A DNA stretch of 20,975 bases from Larix sibirica (Eukaryota > Streptophyta > Pinopsida > Pinales > Pinaceae), in assembly GCA_004151065.3 (NCBI GenBank), contig NWUY0300024779.1, positions 24,021-44,995 of the forward strand, read 5' to 3'. Shown here in pieces: positions 7,789-18,194 of the stretch. The notes beneath the pieces are model-generated. The model was given only the letters and a program-made list of their open reading frames with translations, did no database searches and had not been told where the DNA came from. The position numbers and the translations under genes are program-made. Each line of letters begins with the position of its first letter. Within the stretch, counting starts at the first letter, position 1.

Positions 7789-10348
7789 TTATGTGATCAG
7801 AAAGATTTCATCCTGTAGAGGTTCGAGCATGTTGTCTATCTTCTGACGTTCATTCTTGATCTTGCTTACTTCTTGCTGCTGTTTCCTGTATTCTCCCATT
7901 TTGTCCATTTTTTCCACGACTGGTAATATGGCCAATTTATCGCACATCTTTTGTTTTGACTCTTGCGCAATTAGCAACTTCTAATCAAATTCCTTGAGTT
8001 GTTCATCTGTAACCAATTGTACCCATAGCTGTGCACTTTCTTCATGTAACTTTTCACACTTCAGTTCCAAATTTCAAATATTGCAGATGATAATATTCAT
8101 TCTTTCATATCTATGTTCTTGCTCAGCTCTGACCTCTGGAGGTGACCCTTGTTTCTGTTTTCTTGCAAGCTCCCAAGTTTAATGTGAAGGCCTTGAATAA
8201 CTTCACCTTTCTTGGTTACCTTTTTTTCTAGAGGAGCATCCTTTTTTATCTATACATCTGGTAGCGTATCACATACCTCCTCAATCTCCTTTACAATTTG
8301 GAATTCTTATATTGTATTTATTCTACCTCCTTTTTCAACTTGTCTGTCTTTTGTGCAGTTTCTTCCTTCTCCATTTGCATTTTTCGACATTCCTCCTGTA
8401 ATATTTCCTTTTCACTGAAACTTTTATTCTGCTGAGACCACTTCATGTCATCCTCAGATTTCCTTCACAACTGATGTATGTAATGCATGAATCTCATCCA
8501 TAAGTAACCACGACACAATCATTTCTACTGGTCTTATTGAAAACGTTGATTCTTACATCTCTTGTGTGGGAAACACCAGTACTACAACCAGAATTTTGAA
8601 ACCTTGTTGTGGTTCTGTTGTGTCCTTCATCTGTGCAGTTGTTTGTGCTTGTGCGATGACTGTGTGTGTTTCTGAGAGTGTCTGCGTGTTCCTTTGTTCT
8701 TCTTCTTTCTTGGCCTTTATTGACAACTCCTTTATTATTGAAAACTCTTCTTCAACTTTTATGAGGATCTCTTCTTGTTTTGTCGTGAGATCTTCCATTT
8801 CCTCCTTTGTTGCTACCTTCTCCATAATCTCTTATGTGACATTCTTGACCTCCATGCCAATTTGATCAATGTCATCTTTTGTCAAGACCTGAGTGAAACT
8901 AGGCTTGGATGATTTCCTCTTCTTTCTCGATGACTCCTCCACTTGTTCCTTTCCATCCTTTTCTTTGTTTGCGCGGTCTGCTCTGTGGCTTCAGGAAATA
9001 TTTCCACACTTCCCTTTTCTATAGATTTATCCTATGGTGAAGTGTTCTGTTGTACAATATTCTCCTGTTGCATGACTTATTCTTCTTTGGTCAAAGGAAT
9101 TCTCCTTTCCAGATCCCAATAATTTATGATTTGCGCAATTTCCTCCTCAGAGCAACAAAACATAGTGGGTAACAACTGTCTTTGGGCATCCCTTTTGACT
9201 TGTACATAGATAGGATGCATCCCCACTTTGAAACTTGCAATTTATTTGTATATATCAATTATTCGTGGGTGTATGTGCGGTGTCTCATTTATGATCAGTC
9301 TAATTTATTCATTATATAGAAATAAATTAATGTTGTTTTCTACCTGTATGTGCTGGATTTTAGTAAACTAAAAATTTGTGTACCTTGTAGCCAAGAAAGG
9401 TTTCTTGTTTCTATTCAAGAATTGACTTTCATCTGGTTCTTTCTATCCTACTAGCGCAAGACATATTAACAACCATGTATAGTGACAAGGTGTACATTTT
9501 TATTACGTTTCTTGGCAGTCAGCTAAAAACTCATTTTGTAGAAACGTTGACCAGTTGAATTGGACCCCCTCCATGCATTGTGCTGCGGACATGATGATTG
9601 CTATTGAGACTTCGTACTGCCAACTCTTCTGCAAAAACTTGCATGCTAGAATCTGTGTTTCAAATCTCATAGCTTTGTTATTTATGTGTGCAACAGAAAA
9701 GCCTCTGCTTGCTCTTTGGGTTCCATACTTTTCTATTACCTTATTTGGAAGGGCCTTTTCTTGCTACCTGTCCAGAAGAATACTCACATCTTCTCCCCTA
9801 GTAGGGAGTCCAATGATTAGTTCTATCAATTGGGTATCAATGGATATAGGCATGCTCATCCACAAAAATCTTCCATGTATCCGTGACAGTAGCATCTTTG
9901 TGCACATTTTTACTTGTGGGATATTTCCAAAATGTGGAATATCCATTAGATTCAGAACCCCTGATTTCTGCAACCCATATGCCCATGTTTGAAGTTCCAT
10001 TATAAATGGTGCATTAAGGTCTAGTCCTCTTCTTTTATTCAACTAGTTGTTGTTGATCAACTCAAGAAAATTTTCTTCATCGGTTATATCATAATCATCA
10101 AAGTAAAATTTGTACAGTTGACCAAGTATATTTTCTTCAAAGATCACTCTCTCTGGTATCTTTTGTGATGGTACACTTGTATCCTCTATGGTAGGTAGAT
10201 TAACCGATTCTGCAATATGTTTTCTTGGCGGAATGTAGTTGCAAGGGAACTTTACCTACTTTGATGATGATGGTTCTGGTGTTTGCGTTGTTCCTTCATG
10301 CAAACCCACTAATAGATTCTTTGTTATACACTGTCTCTCAAGTGCCAT
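7789..10348 (-). pseudogene. Accessory frame in place of pol: unknown N-terminal domain, coiled-coil C-terminal half
   Basis: The frame starts at ATG 10348 (MALERQ). It can be followed in one frame to about 9000 with stops near 10250, 10044 and 9764 and several more, then shifts near 8970. A globular block at about 9900-9530 reads HGRFLWMS..IDTQLIELIIGLP, later NNKAMRFETQILACKFLQ, later FNWSTFLQNEF. The RG-hydrophobic-LIGLP pattern recalls the plant Transposase_32 or mobile-domain type regions found in some LTR elements, but only weakly. A conserved-looking block at about 9270-9080 follows (HPRIIDIYKYIASFKVGMHP). Next come a basic patch (SSRKKRKSS, about 8920) and long Glu/Lys/Gln-rich heptad stretches (8825-8560, about 8450-8310, 7977-7790). 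Function unknown. A structural partner of Gag is conceivable but is inference. Confidence 0.6.
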
Positions 10349-10978
10349 CACTCTCCTTCAGCTCTAACCTTACTATCTACTGTTTACTTTGTAACTGATA
10401 TTTTAAGTAGGAACTAGTGACTCTCTTTATAAGTTGTCAAAGGCTTGCATTAGAAGCTTTGTATTCTCATGTTTCCTTTATTACCTTTCGTATTACTTGG
10501 ACTCACCTTGATTTGGTCCAAATACATTTAACCATCCTTTGTTGTCGGTTATTAATGACATTGCGTCTTAGTCTTGTCACTACTTTACCTGTCATTAATT
10601 CTCATGGTTTGTCGTAGCCCCCTTTTGCACACTACCTTCTTTTTGCAACACGTCATGTTGTCTACGTTTTACTCTTATATTGAAGTATAGGAAGTAAAAA
10701 GAGTTTTGCCTCCCAAATCCTTCATCGTAATTTCTCGTTTTAATGCAGAAGACTCAGTTTGATTTTCAACTGTCCTTTCATTTTATGTGCATAGAATCAG
10801 TCCATTAATTTCCCCTTTTTTATATATTGACTTCCTTTTCCAAAAATTTCTACATTTTTCTCTTTCTTGATTTGCAAAAAAATTCTTCTATGAGTAGCAT
10901 ATAGAATTGGCTGAGATTCTCCTTTAATGTTTTTTTCTTGTTTTTTCTTCCAAAATTTGTTCGATTTCTGTGAATTTG
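10349..10978 (-). other. Gap between gag and accessory frame, no gene recognised
   Basis: After the third zinc knuckle the gag frame runs into a Lys-rich tail (FWKKKQEKN, about 10945) and then many stops. No protease, integrase or RT motif can be read in the minus-strand frames. In pol-bearing relatives of this gag, protease and integrase would start about here, so this is where pol is missing. Confidence 0.5.
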
Positions 10979-10979
10979 T

Positions 10980-12326
10980 ACAGTTCTGAGCTTTGTGAAC
11001 TAAGATATTACATCTGTAACATACAACATTGTTGCATAACTTTGCAATATGTCAATAATTATTGCACTTCCAACATACAACAATTCCATTAAATATTTTG
11101 ACTTTGTTGTTCATAAAATTACAATCCACTGCTTTATGCCCAAATATGTTGCACGAGAAATAACAATCAAGAAATTTTTTTTTGTACCTGAGTGAATGTT
11201 GTCTTCTTGGTTATACAATAATTCTATATTTGATTTTTTCAGTCTTTGGTGTATTTTCCTTTCCTCCCATGCTGATGTCTTCCTTAGACTTTTCTTCAGA
11301 TGATTTGAGGCCTTCCTCAAAAGTATCTTGATTTTTTCCAAACCCAAAACCAATCTTGTCATGTGATGATCTTTGATAGCTAAGGATGTGTTATAAGATC
11401 ACGACGCCCTTTTCAAACTTTGATTTTGTTTCCAACCAAGCGACTGTCTTATTTTGTTCTTGCTTTAGCAAAATAATATCAAGCATTTTCTTTTTGCAGG
11501 TTTCATTCTTCTCACAAAGTTGTTTTGTTCAATATTATTTAGCCTTCTTGGCCTCATCTACTTGATTTTTCAAGCCATTAATTTTCCCTTCAGCCTCAAG
11601 TAGCTGATCCTTTTGTTCATTTATGATCTGTGTCACTTGCTTGTTAAAGCTCCGAGTTTCCTCTTGGGACTCTTGCAACCTTATTTTCAGAGAGAGATTT
11701 TCTTTTCTCAGGGAAACAATGAACACTTCTTGTTCTTGACATACTGTCTCCTTCTTACTTAATTGATTTACTAGGAAATCCTTAGTAGTCTTTACTTCCT
11801 CCATTTGATCCTTTTCTTCATGTTGTATCAATTGTTCCTTTAACCCTTCATTTTCTTTTCTTATTTTTCTTAACTCATTTAAGTAACTTATTAGTTCACT
11901 CTTCCTGCCATCTTCTCCAATTTCCTCATCTTTAGATTCAAGGGCTCTTTCCTTGATGGATGTGTTGCTCTCATCCTCTTCTTTTGTTTATTTACTTTCT
12001 ACAATCGCTTTCTTAGTCTTGTGGATATTTTTTAGCTTGTCCCAAAGCTCTTTGGATGGGACAAATTTTCCAACTTTATCTTTCATAGAATCAACCAAAC
12101 CTTCCATAATGGAATCCATTTCCAATTTGTTATTCATTTTCAACTTCCTTTTGGCAACAAATTTTGATGACCCTTTTGAAGGAATGTATTCTGCAAAAAC
12201 TGTCTACCAAATATCAAGTCCACATGATTGCAAATAAGCTTCCATTCTTATGCTCCAAAGTAGATAGTTTTTTCTAGTGAATAGGGGTCTCTATCTGTGT
12301 TCAAGACAAATTCCTCACAATCCATG
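10980..12326 (-). pseudogene. Copia-type gag remnant with coiled coil and three zinc knuckles
   Basis: A start at ATG 12326 is likely. The frame shifts at a run of six A (about 12268), after which NYLLWSIRMEAYLQS marks the DUF4219-type opening. UBN2-type signature ELWDKLKNI follows at about 12055. A long coiled coil spans 11831-11535. The TGLGF-type motif (reads IGFGFG) is near 11350. Then come three CCHC knuckles: 11121-11165 (C-x3-C-x4-H-x4-C, one residue long), 11034-11075 (Gly replaced by a TGA stop) and 10980-11021 (canonical CYRC...H...C). Stops include DIW-TAG, where Gln is expected. Gag would package the element RNA. The gene lies 50 bp inside the primer-binding site, as expected. Confidence 0.8.
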
Positions 12327-12375
12327 TCTGCGTAGTGATCTTCCTTCCAATGGTTAAAATGTTTCTGAAGGACCC

Positions 12376-12387
12376 GCTCTGATACCA
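12376..12387 (-). other. Primer-binding site for initiator tRNA-Met
   Basis: The minus strand reads TGGTATCAGAGC, the classical complement of the 3' end of plant initiator tRNA-Met, two bases from the LTR end at 12390. It fixes the orientation of the element and its inner 5' LTR boundary. Confidence 0.92.
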
Positions 12388-12389
12388 AT

Positions 12390-12450
12390 TGTTGGAATTG
12401 TAAATAATACTGAGAGGGGGGGTGAATCAATATTATGCGCAGATTTACAA
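12390..12450 (-). repeat. 5' LTR fragment (U5 end only), cut off at an N
   Basis: TGTTGGAATTG starts at 12390, next to the primer-binding site. Only 61 of the roughly 1,065 bp expected are present before the N at 12451. The U5 stem is kept (12404-12413 with 12427-12436), with one pair that is G-U only in minus-strand RNA. The missing 1 kb and the missing host flank suggest a faulty join at 12451. Confidence 0.85.
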
Positions 12451-12451
12451 N

Positions 12452-12553
12452 TGTTATAGGTCAAATCTACACTTCTCCGTCCGTGATCACATTGCCCTGT
12501 CGATCACACAAAAGGACACTATGGATGGAGAAGTGCAGATTTGACCTATAACA
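12452..12553. repeat. 102-bp foldback sequence with 31-bp terminal inverted repeats
   Basis: The left arm 12452-12482 begins TGTTATAGGTCAAATCT. The right arm 12523-12553 is its reverse complement with two mismatches. The spacer is 40 bp. The right arm belongs to the 5.27-kb duplicated block; the left arm and spacer do not. At 551-609 the same material is present once, in the opposite orientation. It is a small foldback element or an inverted chimeric join. Confidence 0.7.
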
Positions 12554-12555
12554 AG

Positions 12556-14383
12556 ATGCCAATCTGAAGCAACATAAGTATTAAATACACCCAATTTACC
12601 TAGTCATAAGCCTTGACTAGATCCATTTTTAGGATTAGTGACTTGAGATGTTTTGATTTTATGGAAAGAAGAATTTCTTGAGATACCCCAACCGCATCTA
12701 AAATCTGGCGATTTGCCAAAAATCCAAATTGCTCTTTTGAAATTACTTCAGAAAGTTTTGGCTTCAAAGTATTAGCAATAATTTTGGTGATCACTTTATC
12801 TGCCAAGTTGCATAAGGCAATAGGCTTGAAGTCATTAAAAGTAGTCAGTTTGTTGCATTTCATAATTAAAGTCAGTAATGTAGAATTCAACCCTTTATAC
12901 ATAAAACCTTAAGATTTGGAATACTGAATCACGACGAGTAAATCTTGGCCCATAATATCAAAAAAATCCCAAAATAGCTCCACTGTCCAGCCATATGGAC
13001 CGAGGCTCTCGTCCTTTGCAAATTTTTTTAGCACTTTTGCAACCTCCTCCAAAGAGATCGGTTTACAAAGGTCCAAACCCTCATCAACAAAAAAGAAAGA
13101 AGGAAAATGATTGATAACCTTCATCTAATCATCAATTCGAGATGTTCCAAGATCCTTAAAGTGATGGGAGAAAAACTAAATTGCAACCTTCTCTAAGTCA
13201 CCTTGTGATTTAACCAAATTACCTTCTTCGTTTGAAATTTCCCAAATTGCATTATAATTTCTTATGTATGAGGCAAATCTATGAAAAAATTGGTGTTTTC
13301 ATCACCAAGTGCCACCCAAGTGGCCCTACTCTTCAACCGCCAAGCATATTCCTCCTATTCTAAGATTCCTTTTTTTCTTTGTTCCAGCATTTGCAATTCC
13401 AATTTTTCCTCTTCTGTGAAAATACCTGCAGGGTTGAGTTCAAACTTAATCCTGATTCGATTCTCAATCATCTCTAGATCCTCCTTATCTCTGGATTTCT
13501 TGCGCTTTTCCCAATCCATCACTATCTTCTTCATATTTTTTAACTTATTAATCAAGGCCTCCATGGGATTTAAATCATCAGGAGTATTAAAAGACTGCCA
13601 ATTTTTTTATACCAAATCACATAAATCACTATTTTTCATCCATGAATTATTAATTTTGAATGGATATTTCTTTTTGGACTTGAGGTCGTCAATTTGAAGC
13701 ATAATAGCCTAGTGATCAGAGATGTTTGAACTTTCCACCCAAGATATGAATTTATGAATACTGTTGCATAAATAATCTGCCATTAAAAAGTGGTCCAGTC
13801 GCTTCTCGATGCCATGAATTCCACACCTCTTATTATTCCAAGTAGCGCACAATTTCATAGGCTTGATGTCAATGAGGTTGTTTCTCTGAAGCAGATCGCT
13901 AAAGTACTCAGCTAAGTCATCCGCTCGAGCTGAGATACCCCATATTTCAGAAGCAAATAACATGAAGTTTAAATCCCCAATGACGATCAAATTTGGAATT
14001 CTCAGAATGCCGTTGATATCCAGATTGTTCCGAAGAAATTCCCTATCCTTATAGGGACCATACAGATTGAGGATAGGTAATTTTTGATCAAATTCAAGGA
14101 TTTTAACTTCCATAAGGATACCTCCAATTGCTTTGAATGCCTTGAAATTTGTTACATATGGATTCCATCCTGATAGCAGACTGCCAGAGTGGTCAATTGC
14201 ATCAATAGCATAGAAAACCCAAGTAGGCAATATTTTTGAAAAAACATCAATAACAGTTTGTGAGTTGCAAAGGGTTTATTGAATTAAAATTATATCATGA
14301 TTAGTAGTAATCAAGAATCTGGAGAGGGCCCTAACCTTCCCAACCTCTTTGATTCCATAGATATTAAAGGAAAGGAAAGGCAT
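12556..14383 (-). pseudogene. LINE ORF2 remnant (copy B)
   Basis: Endonuclease and RT front half as in copy A: ATG at 14383, the Glu of the LQET-type motif replaced by TAA at 14276-14278, the same later stops (13709, 13355, 13176, 13125, 12909, 12600) and the same one-base loss near 13285. No change relative to copy A was noticed. Not functional: the RT catalytic box is absent. Confidence 0.88.
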
Positions 14384-15654
14384 TAAGCACCACTGGTGGC
14401 GGGAAAATTTGCTCTAAGGGCCCAAGAAGTGATATCATCTTGGAGAAGTCTATCAGATAAGGGGATGAAGGAATTGCTTACCTCGGAATCTTGTTCAGAG
14501 TTAGGTTCACCATGATTATATTTCTTTTTCTTTCTCTTTCTGATACTATCATTTTGACATTTGATGGAAGACAAAGGGATAGTCTCAGATCCAGAAGAAG
14601 GATTTTTTGAAAAAACCTCCAAAGGAGATTTATGGAAACTGTGCACAAGGGTGGAAATTTCGGGCTGAAGAGACTAAGGGAAGGTTAAAGGGTACTGACC
14701 TGATTTTGTAAGAAGTGAGGTATTCAAGGGAGGGATCTCAAGATTCACGGGCTTAGGGACATCATCCGAACAAGTAACCCTAGACTCATCACTGGTAATC
14801 TTTGATCTATCCATCAATAAAGGGAAATCGGGCACAGGGTCTTCTTGAGATGACAGGAAAAGGGTTTTTGGACTTAGAGTAGTAGAATATTTCGGAGCAT
14901 ATGGGGAAACAAAAAAACCTGAGCTTTTTCTAATATCTAAAGACTTTTCAGCAGAAAGATAAAAATCAAGCTCCTCTTTGGATACCCCTTCATAATGCGT
15001 GGAAGATAATGAATTTGACTTACTAGAAATTCCATTACGAGGCGAAGGAACATGAATAACATTGGTTGCAACATGAACTGCCCAATCTGAGGCTGAACCT
15101 TCCATGGAAATAGTAGTGAGACTATCACCCCAGAATAAAGTAGGACACCAAGCCCTCACATGACCTGTGTCCCTGCAGTATAAACCTATGAAAGGGATGT
15201 TCCTATAATCGAGCCTTTGTACAAATTTCTTCTTCCCCCAAACAATCTCTACAACATAAAGGAGTCCCTTGGTGATATCAAATTCGACCAAAACCGACAT
15301 TATTTTCTTCTCAACACCAAACAACATCTGCTTCTCCATTCTTACAAATTTACCCAGGAAATTTGCAAGGTCTTCGAAAACATTGCTAGTCCACAGTTCC
15401 AGTGGAAAACTGGGCAATAATACCCAAAGATGTCGCTTAGTCAATTTTTCACATAAAGGATTCAAGTTAGTGTGCCATCTATTCAAAACAAGAGATCCCT
15501 CTTTTATCAACTAGATTTTCCCCATAATGGAAGAAATAATCTTAGCAGACAGAAAGACAAAACAAATCCAACCTTTTGCAAGCATATTCGTTCGAGGGGC
15601 AAGACCAACTATCGATGTCCAATTCTGGTTAACCCAATCTATAAGCTTGACCAT
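14383..15654 (-). pseudogene. LINE ORF1 remnant (copy B)
   Basis: DUF4283-like N-terminal part, a CCHC knuckle with its first Cys lost, and a Ser/Pro-rich tail with RKRKKKK, as in copy A. In-frame TAG codons at 15511-15513 and 14674-14676. ORF1 stop and ORF2 start overlap as TAATG at 14385-14381. Confidence 0.82.
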
Positions 15655-16233
15655 AGAAAATTTTGTCCCTTAAAATAAATAAAAAATACTAAAACTAGGG
15701 GTTTTAAAAAAACCACAACAAAAAAATAAAGAAATTCCCACTTTTTGTCTTTGTTGGTACTAGGCCACCTGGGGAGGCGGCTGAAACTCCAAGCTGCGAC
15801 AGTTTTCAGAAAACCCTAGCTAGGGTTTCAACTAGTCTTAACAAAAAATTTGGATATTTTAAATACCATGGAGTTCCTCAATTCCTTATATAGGATTTAC
15901 CACATGCAATACCATGGGAAAATAACACGGGTCATCCAAAACCATGGGTCCATAAACAACCAACGATAAACCCATTATTGACAGAATAAAGATTACTTTA
16001 ATCATTTTTTAATAAAATCTTGGGTGAACTACTCAAGTGTTGATTCCAATGAAATGGGGCTAAAATGGAGTATCCATAGTGAATTGGAGGGAAAAAATAT
16101 ATTACCACGAATTTTATTAATATTTTTGGATGGGCTAAATAGTTTACAAATTAAAAAATTATTTAATTTTAGGGCGAACTATTTTAAAATATTTTAAAAC
16201 ATTTATATATAAAAATAAGCCCATTCAAAATTT
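15655..16233. other. LINE 5' leader (copy B) and AT-rich unassigned stretch
   Basis: Copy of 3711-4289. The head-to-head telomere-type palindrome is at 15811-15828. From about 15845 to 16233 nothing is recognised. Confidence 0.45.
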
Positions 16234-18194
16234 AAAACCCTATCATTTTGTCCATGGGTGAATATTTTCCCCTAAAATATTCCTTGTTCATACTGACCTG
16301 GCAAAGATCCAATCCATTCAATGTTTGTTCATATCTACGACCCCCAAAAAGCTTCAAGGATTTTTTTGTTTTAGTAGGGTTTATCATAGATTTGTCTGCA
16401 ACTTCTCTTCTATTACTCACCCCCTTGTCGGCCAAAATAATAAGGATTAATTTCATTGGTCCATCGATGCATAAAAAGTTTTTAAGATCCTAAATTAACC
16501 CAATATTTCAGTTCCTATGCTTTCTACTGCACATTTCACTTAACCCTTCAATGTTGAGTGTGACTCTTATGGTAGACTAGTGTGCCTATAGGGTGATAAC
16601 ATTACCTACGGAAGATTCAAGTTGAAGGATAGAGAGAGTTACATGTCTATATACAATATATAAATATTGGCCATACTTCGTGCAATGGATAAATGATAAT
16701 TCCTCTTAGGTACAAAATTATTTATTAAACTTGATCATCTCAACCTAAAGCACTTATTGGAATAGGGCAATTTAATAGAGGAACAGCATAAATTTGATTT
16801 CTTGGCTCAAATATCATGAATTCAAGATGATTTCTAACAAGGGTAAGGAGACTATTATTATTGATGCCGTATCTCAACATGACAAGCTACCAACATTCAA
16901 CTCCATACCGGTTAGCTATCCTTCATGGGTATGCCAACTCATCACAAAGTACATCCATGATCCTCCTATAACTCAACTTCAACTATACATTCTAACTAGT
17001 AACAAGGGCCAACATTGGACTAATAGAAATGTTGTTATCCTTTTAAAAATTGCCTATAATTTTGCATGGATATCCTCTTATTACACAACCTCTTCAACAT
17101 GGGCATGCCTCACTGTTTGTTGGTCATGTGGATTTCCAAAAAACTTATATAAATGTCTCCTTTGACTTCTATTGGCCAAAAATGAACTCTAATGTTGATA
17201 TATTTGCGGCCAAATCTAACACTTCTCAATGCCATAAGGTAGAGACTATTCCTTACCCTAGTCTTCTCTACTGTAATTCCATCCCTAACTAGAAGTGGGA
17301 AGAGGTATCCATGGAATTTATCATTGGAATACCACTCTATGTAGGTAAGGATGTTTTCTTTGTGGTGCTTTATCACCTAACTAACTAAGTATTCACATTC
17401 CATTTCCATAAATTCTACGGTATGTGATTTATTCTTTAATATAATCTGTAATATCCATCAACACCCCCATTGCATAATTTGTGATAAAAGATCCCAATAT
17501 TGTCATCAATTTTTGCAATAACCTTTCAAATTAGTAGGGGTCACCTTTAATATTGTGAGTATTGCATATCACCCTCAAACATATGGGAAAATCAAGGTGG
17601 TGAACGAGTGTGTCAAGCAATTGTTCAAATGTACATAGGATATCAACATGGGAAATGGGTTAGGTTGTTACTTATTGGAGAATATTGGTATAATACCTAC
17701 CATTCTTCTACCAAAATGTCACCCCCTTCGAGTTATTATATGGATTTGAGATCCCATCATCAAAGGATGGGATCATTCAAATTGTTAGAGTCTCTATTGC
17801 AACTAACCCTCTAAAGGAGATATAAAAAATTATTTACCTCCTGAAGGCTAGCTTGTACATGGCTATAAATTGTACAAAGCGATAAGTTGATCAACACTGC
17901 TCATAACTAAATATAATTTGCATATGGCTATATGATATTTATTCTATTGCGACCATTCCAGCATGCCACTTTATTACAAGAATAAGCTCTAGCCTTAGTT
18001 TAAGGGGCCATGGGTGTATGTGAATATTGGAGAGGTAGCATATGCACTCAACATTATCAACAAAGGGAGACCTCACTATATCTTCCATGTATACTACTTA
18101 AAGTAGAAGCTTGGTAATGAAGTGGTAACTCATACAAAGATTTTTCTCATAGATGAAGCAGGTAAACTTACAACGAAACTTGAAATTATTGTTA
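16234..18194 (+). pseudogene. Ty3/gypsy pol remnant, copy B, uninterrupted
   Basis: Same RT end, RNase H and integrase landmarks as copy A up to 17792, with the same catalytic losses: SMEFI at about 17308, and Glu to Lys at 17594-17596. Beyond the point where copy A is interrupted it reads on: GEVAYALNI at about 18027, RPHYIFHVYYLK, then a tail with DEAGKLTTKLEIIV ending near 18190. This is the typical C-terminal part of plant gypsy pol, after integrase. It supplies the empty target site for the copia element (about 18048-18060). Confidence 0.8.

Larger units (their letters stand above)
6222..12450 (-). mobile_element. Non-autonomous copia-type LTR retrotransposon, one LTR truncated
   Basis: On the minus strand the order is: partial 5' LTR (12450-12390), primer-binding site, gag (12326 to about 10980), a non-coding gap, an accessory frame (10348 to about 7789), a polypurine tract (7300-7287) and a complete 3' LTR (7286-6222). 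The internal region is 5,103 bp. Despite reading the minus strand across it I saw no aspartic protease, integrase or YVDD-type RT, so it would depend on another element for these. It sits inside the gypsy remnant: the second gypsy copy is uninterrupted at the matching point (about 18054). The far target-site repeat cannot be seen because the 5' LTR ends at an N. Confidence 0.8.
12554..15844 (-). mobile_element. L1-type LINE lacking its 3' part (copy B)
   Basis: Same element as at 610-3900, with the same internal damage and the same 3' break, here abutting the right arm of the foldback sequence (12523-12553). Shared truncation shows that the two copies do not come from separate LINE insertions. 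Confidence 0.85.
12523..17792 (+). repeat. Direct duplication, copy B (5.27 kb)
   Basis: Partner of 579-5848 at +11,944. It carries the same LINE breakpoints, stop codons and frameshift and the same gypsy mutations, so the copies share all their decay. After 17792 the gypsy remnant continues but differs from copy A at about 14 of the first 100 bases, and lacks the small hairpin insertion. Confidence 0.93.

Noticed and set aside
8566-9992. Plus-strand frames rich in Ser, Cys and Phe
   Set aside because: Antisense of the coiled-coil accessory frame. Their composition is what the complement of Glu/Lys-rich codons gives.
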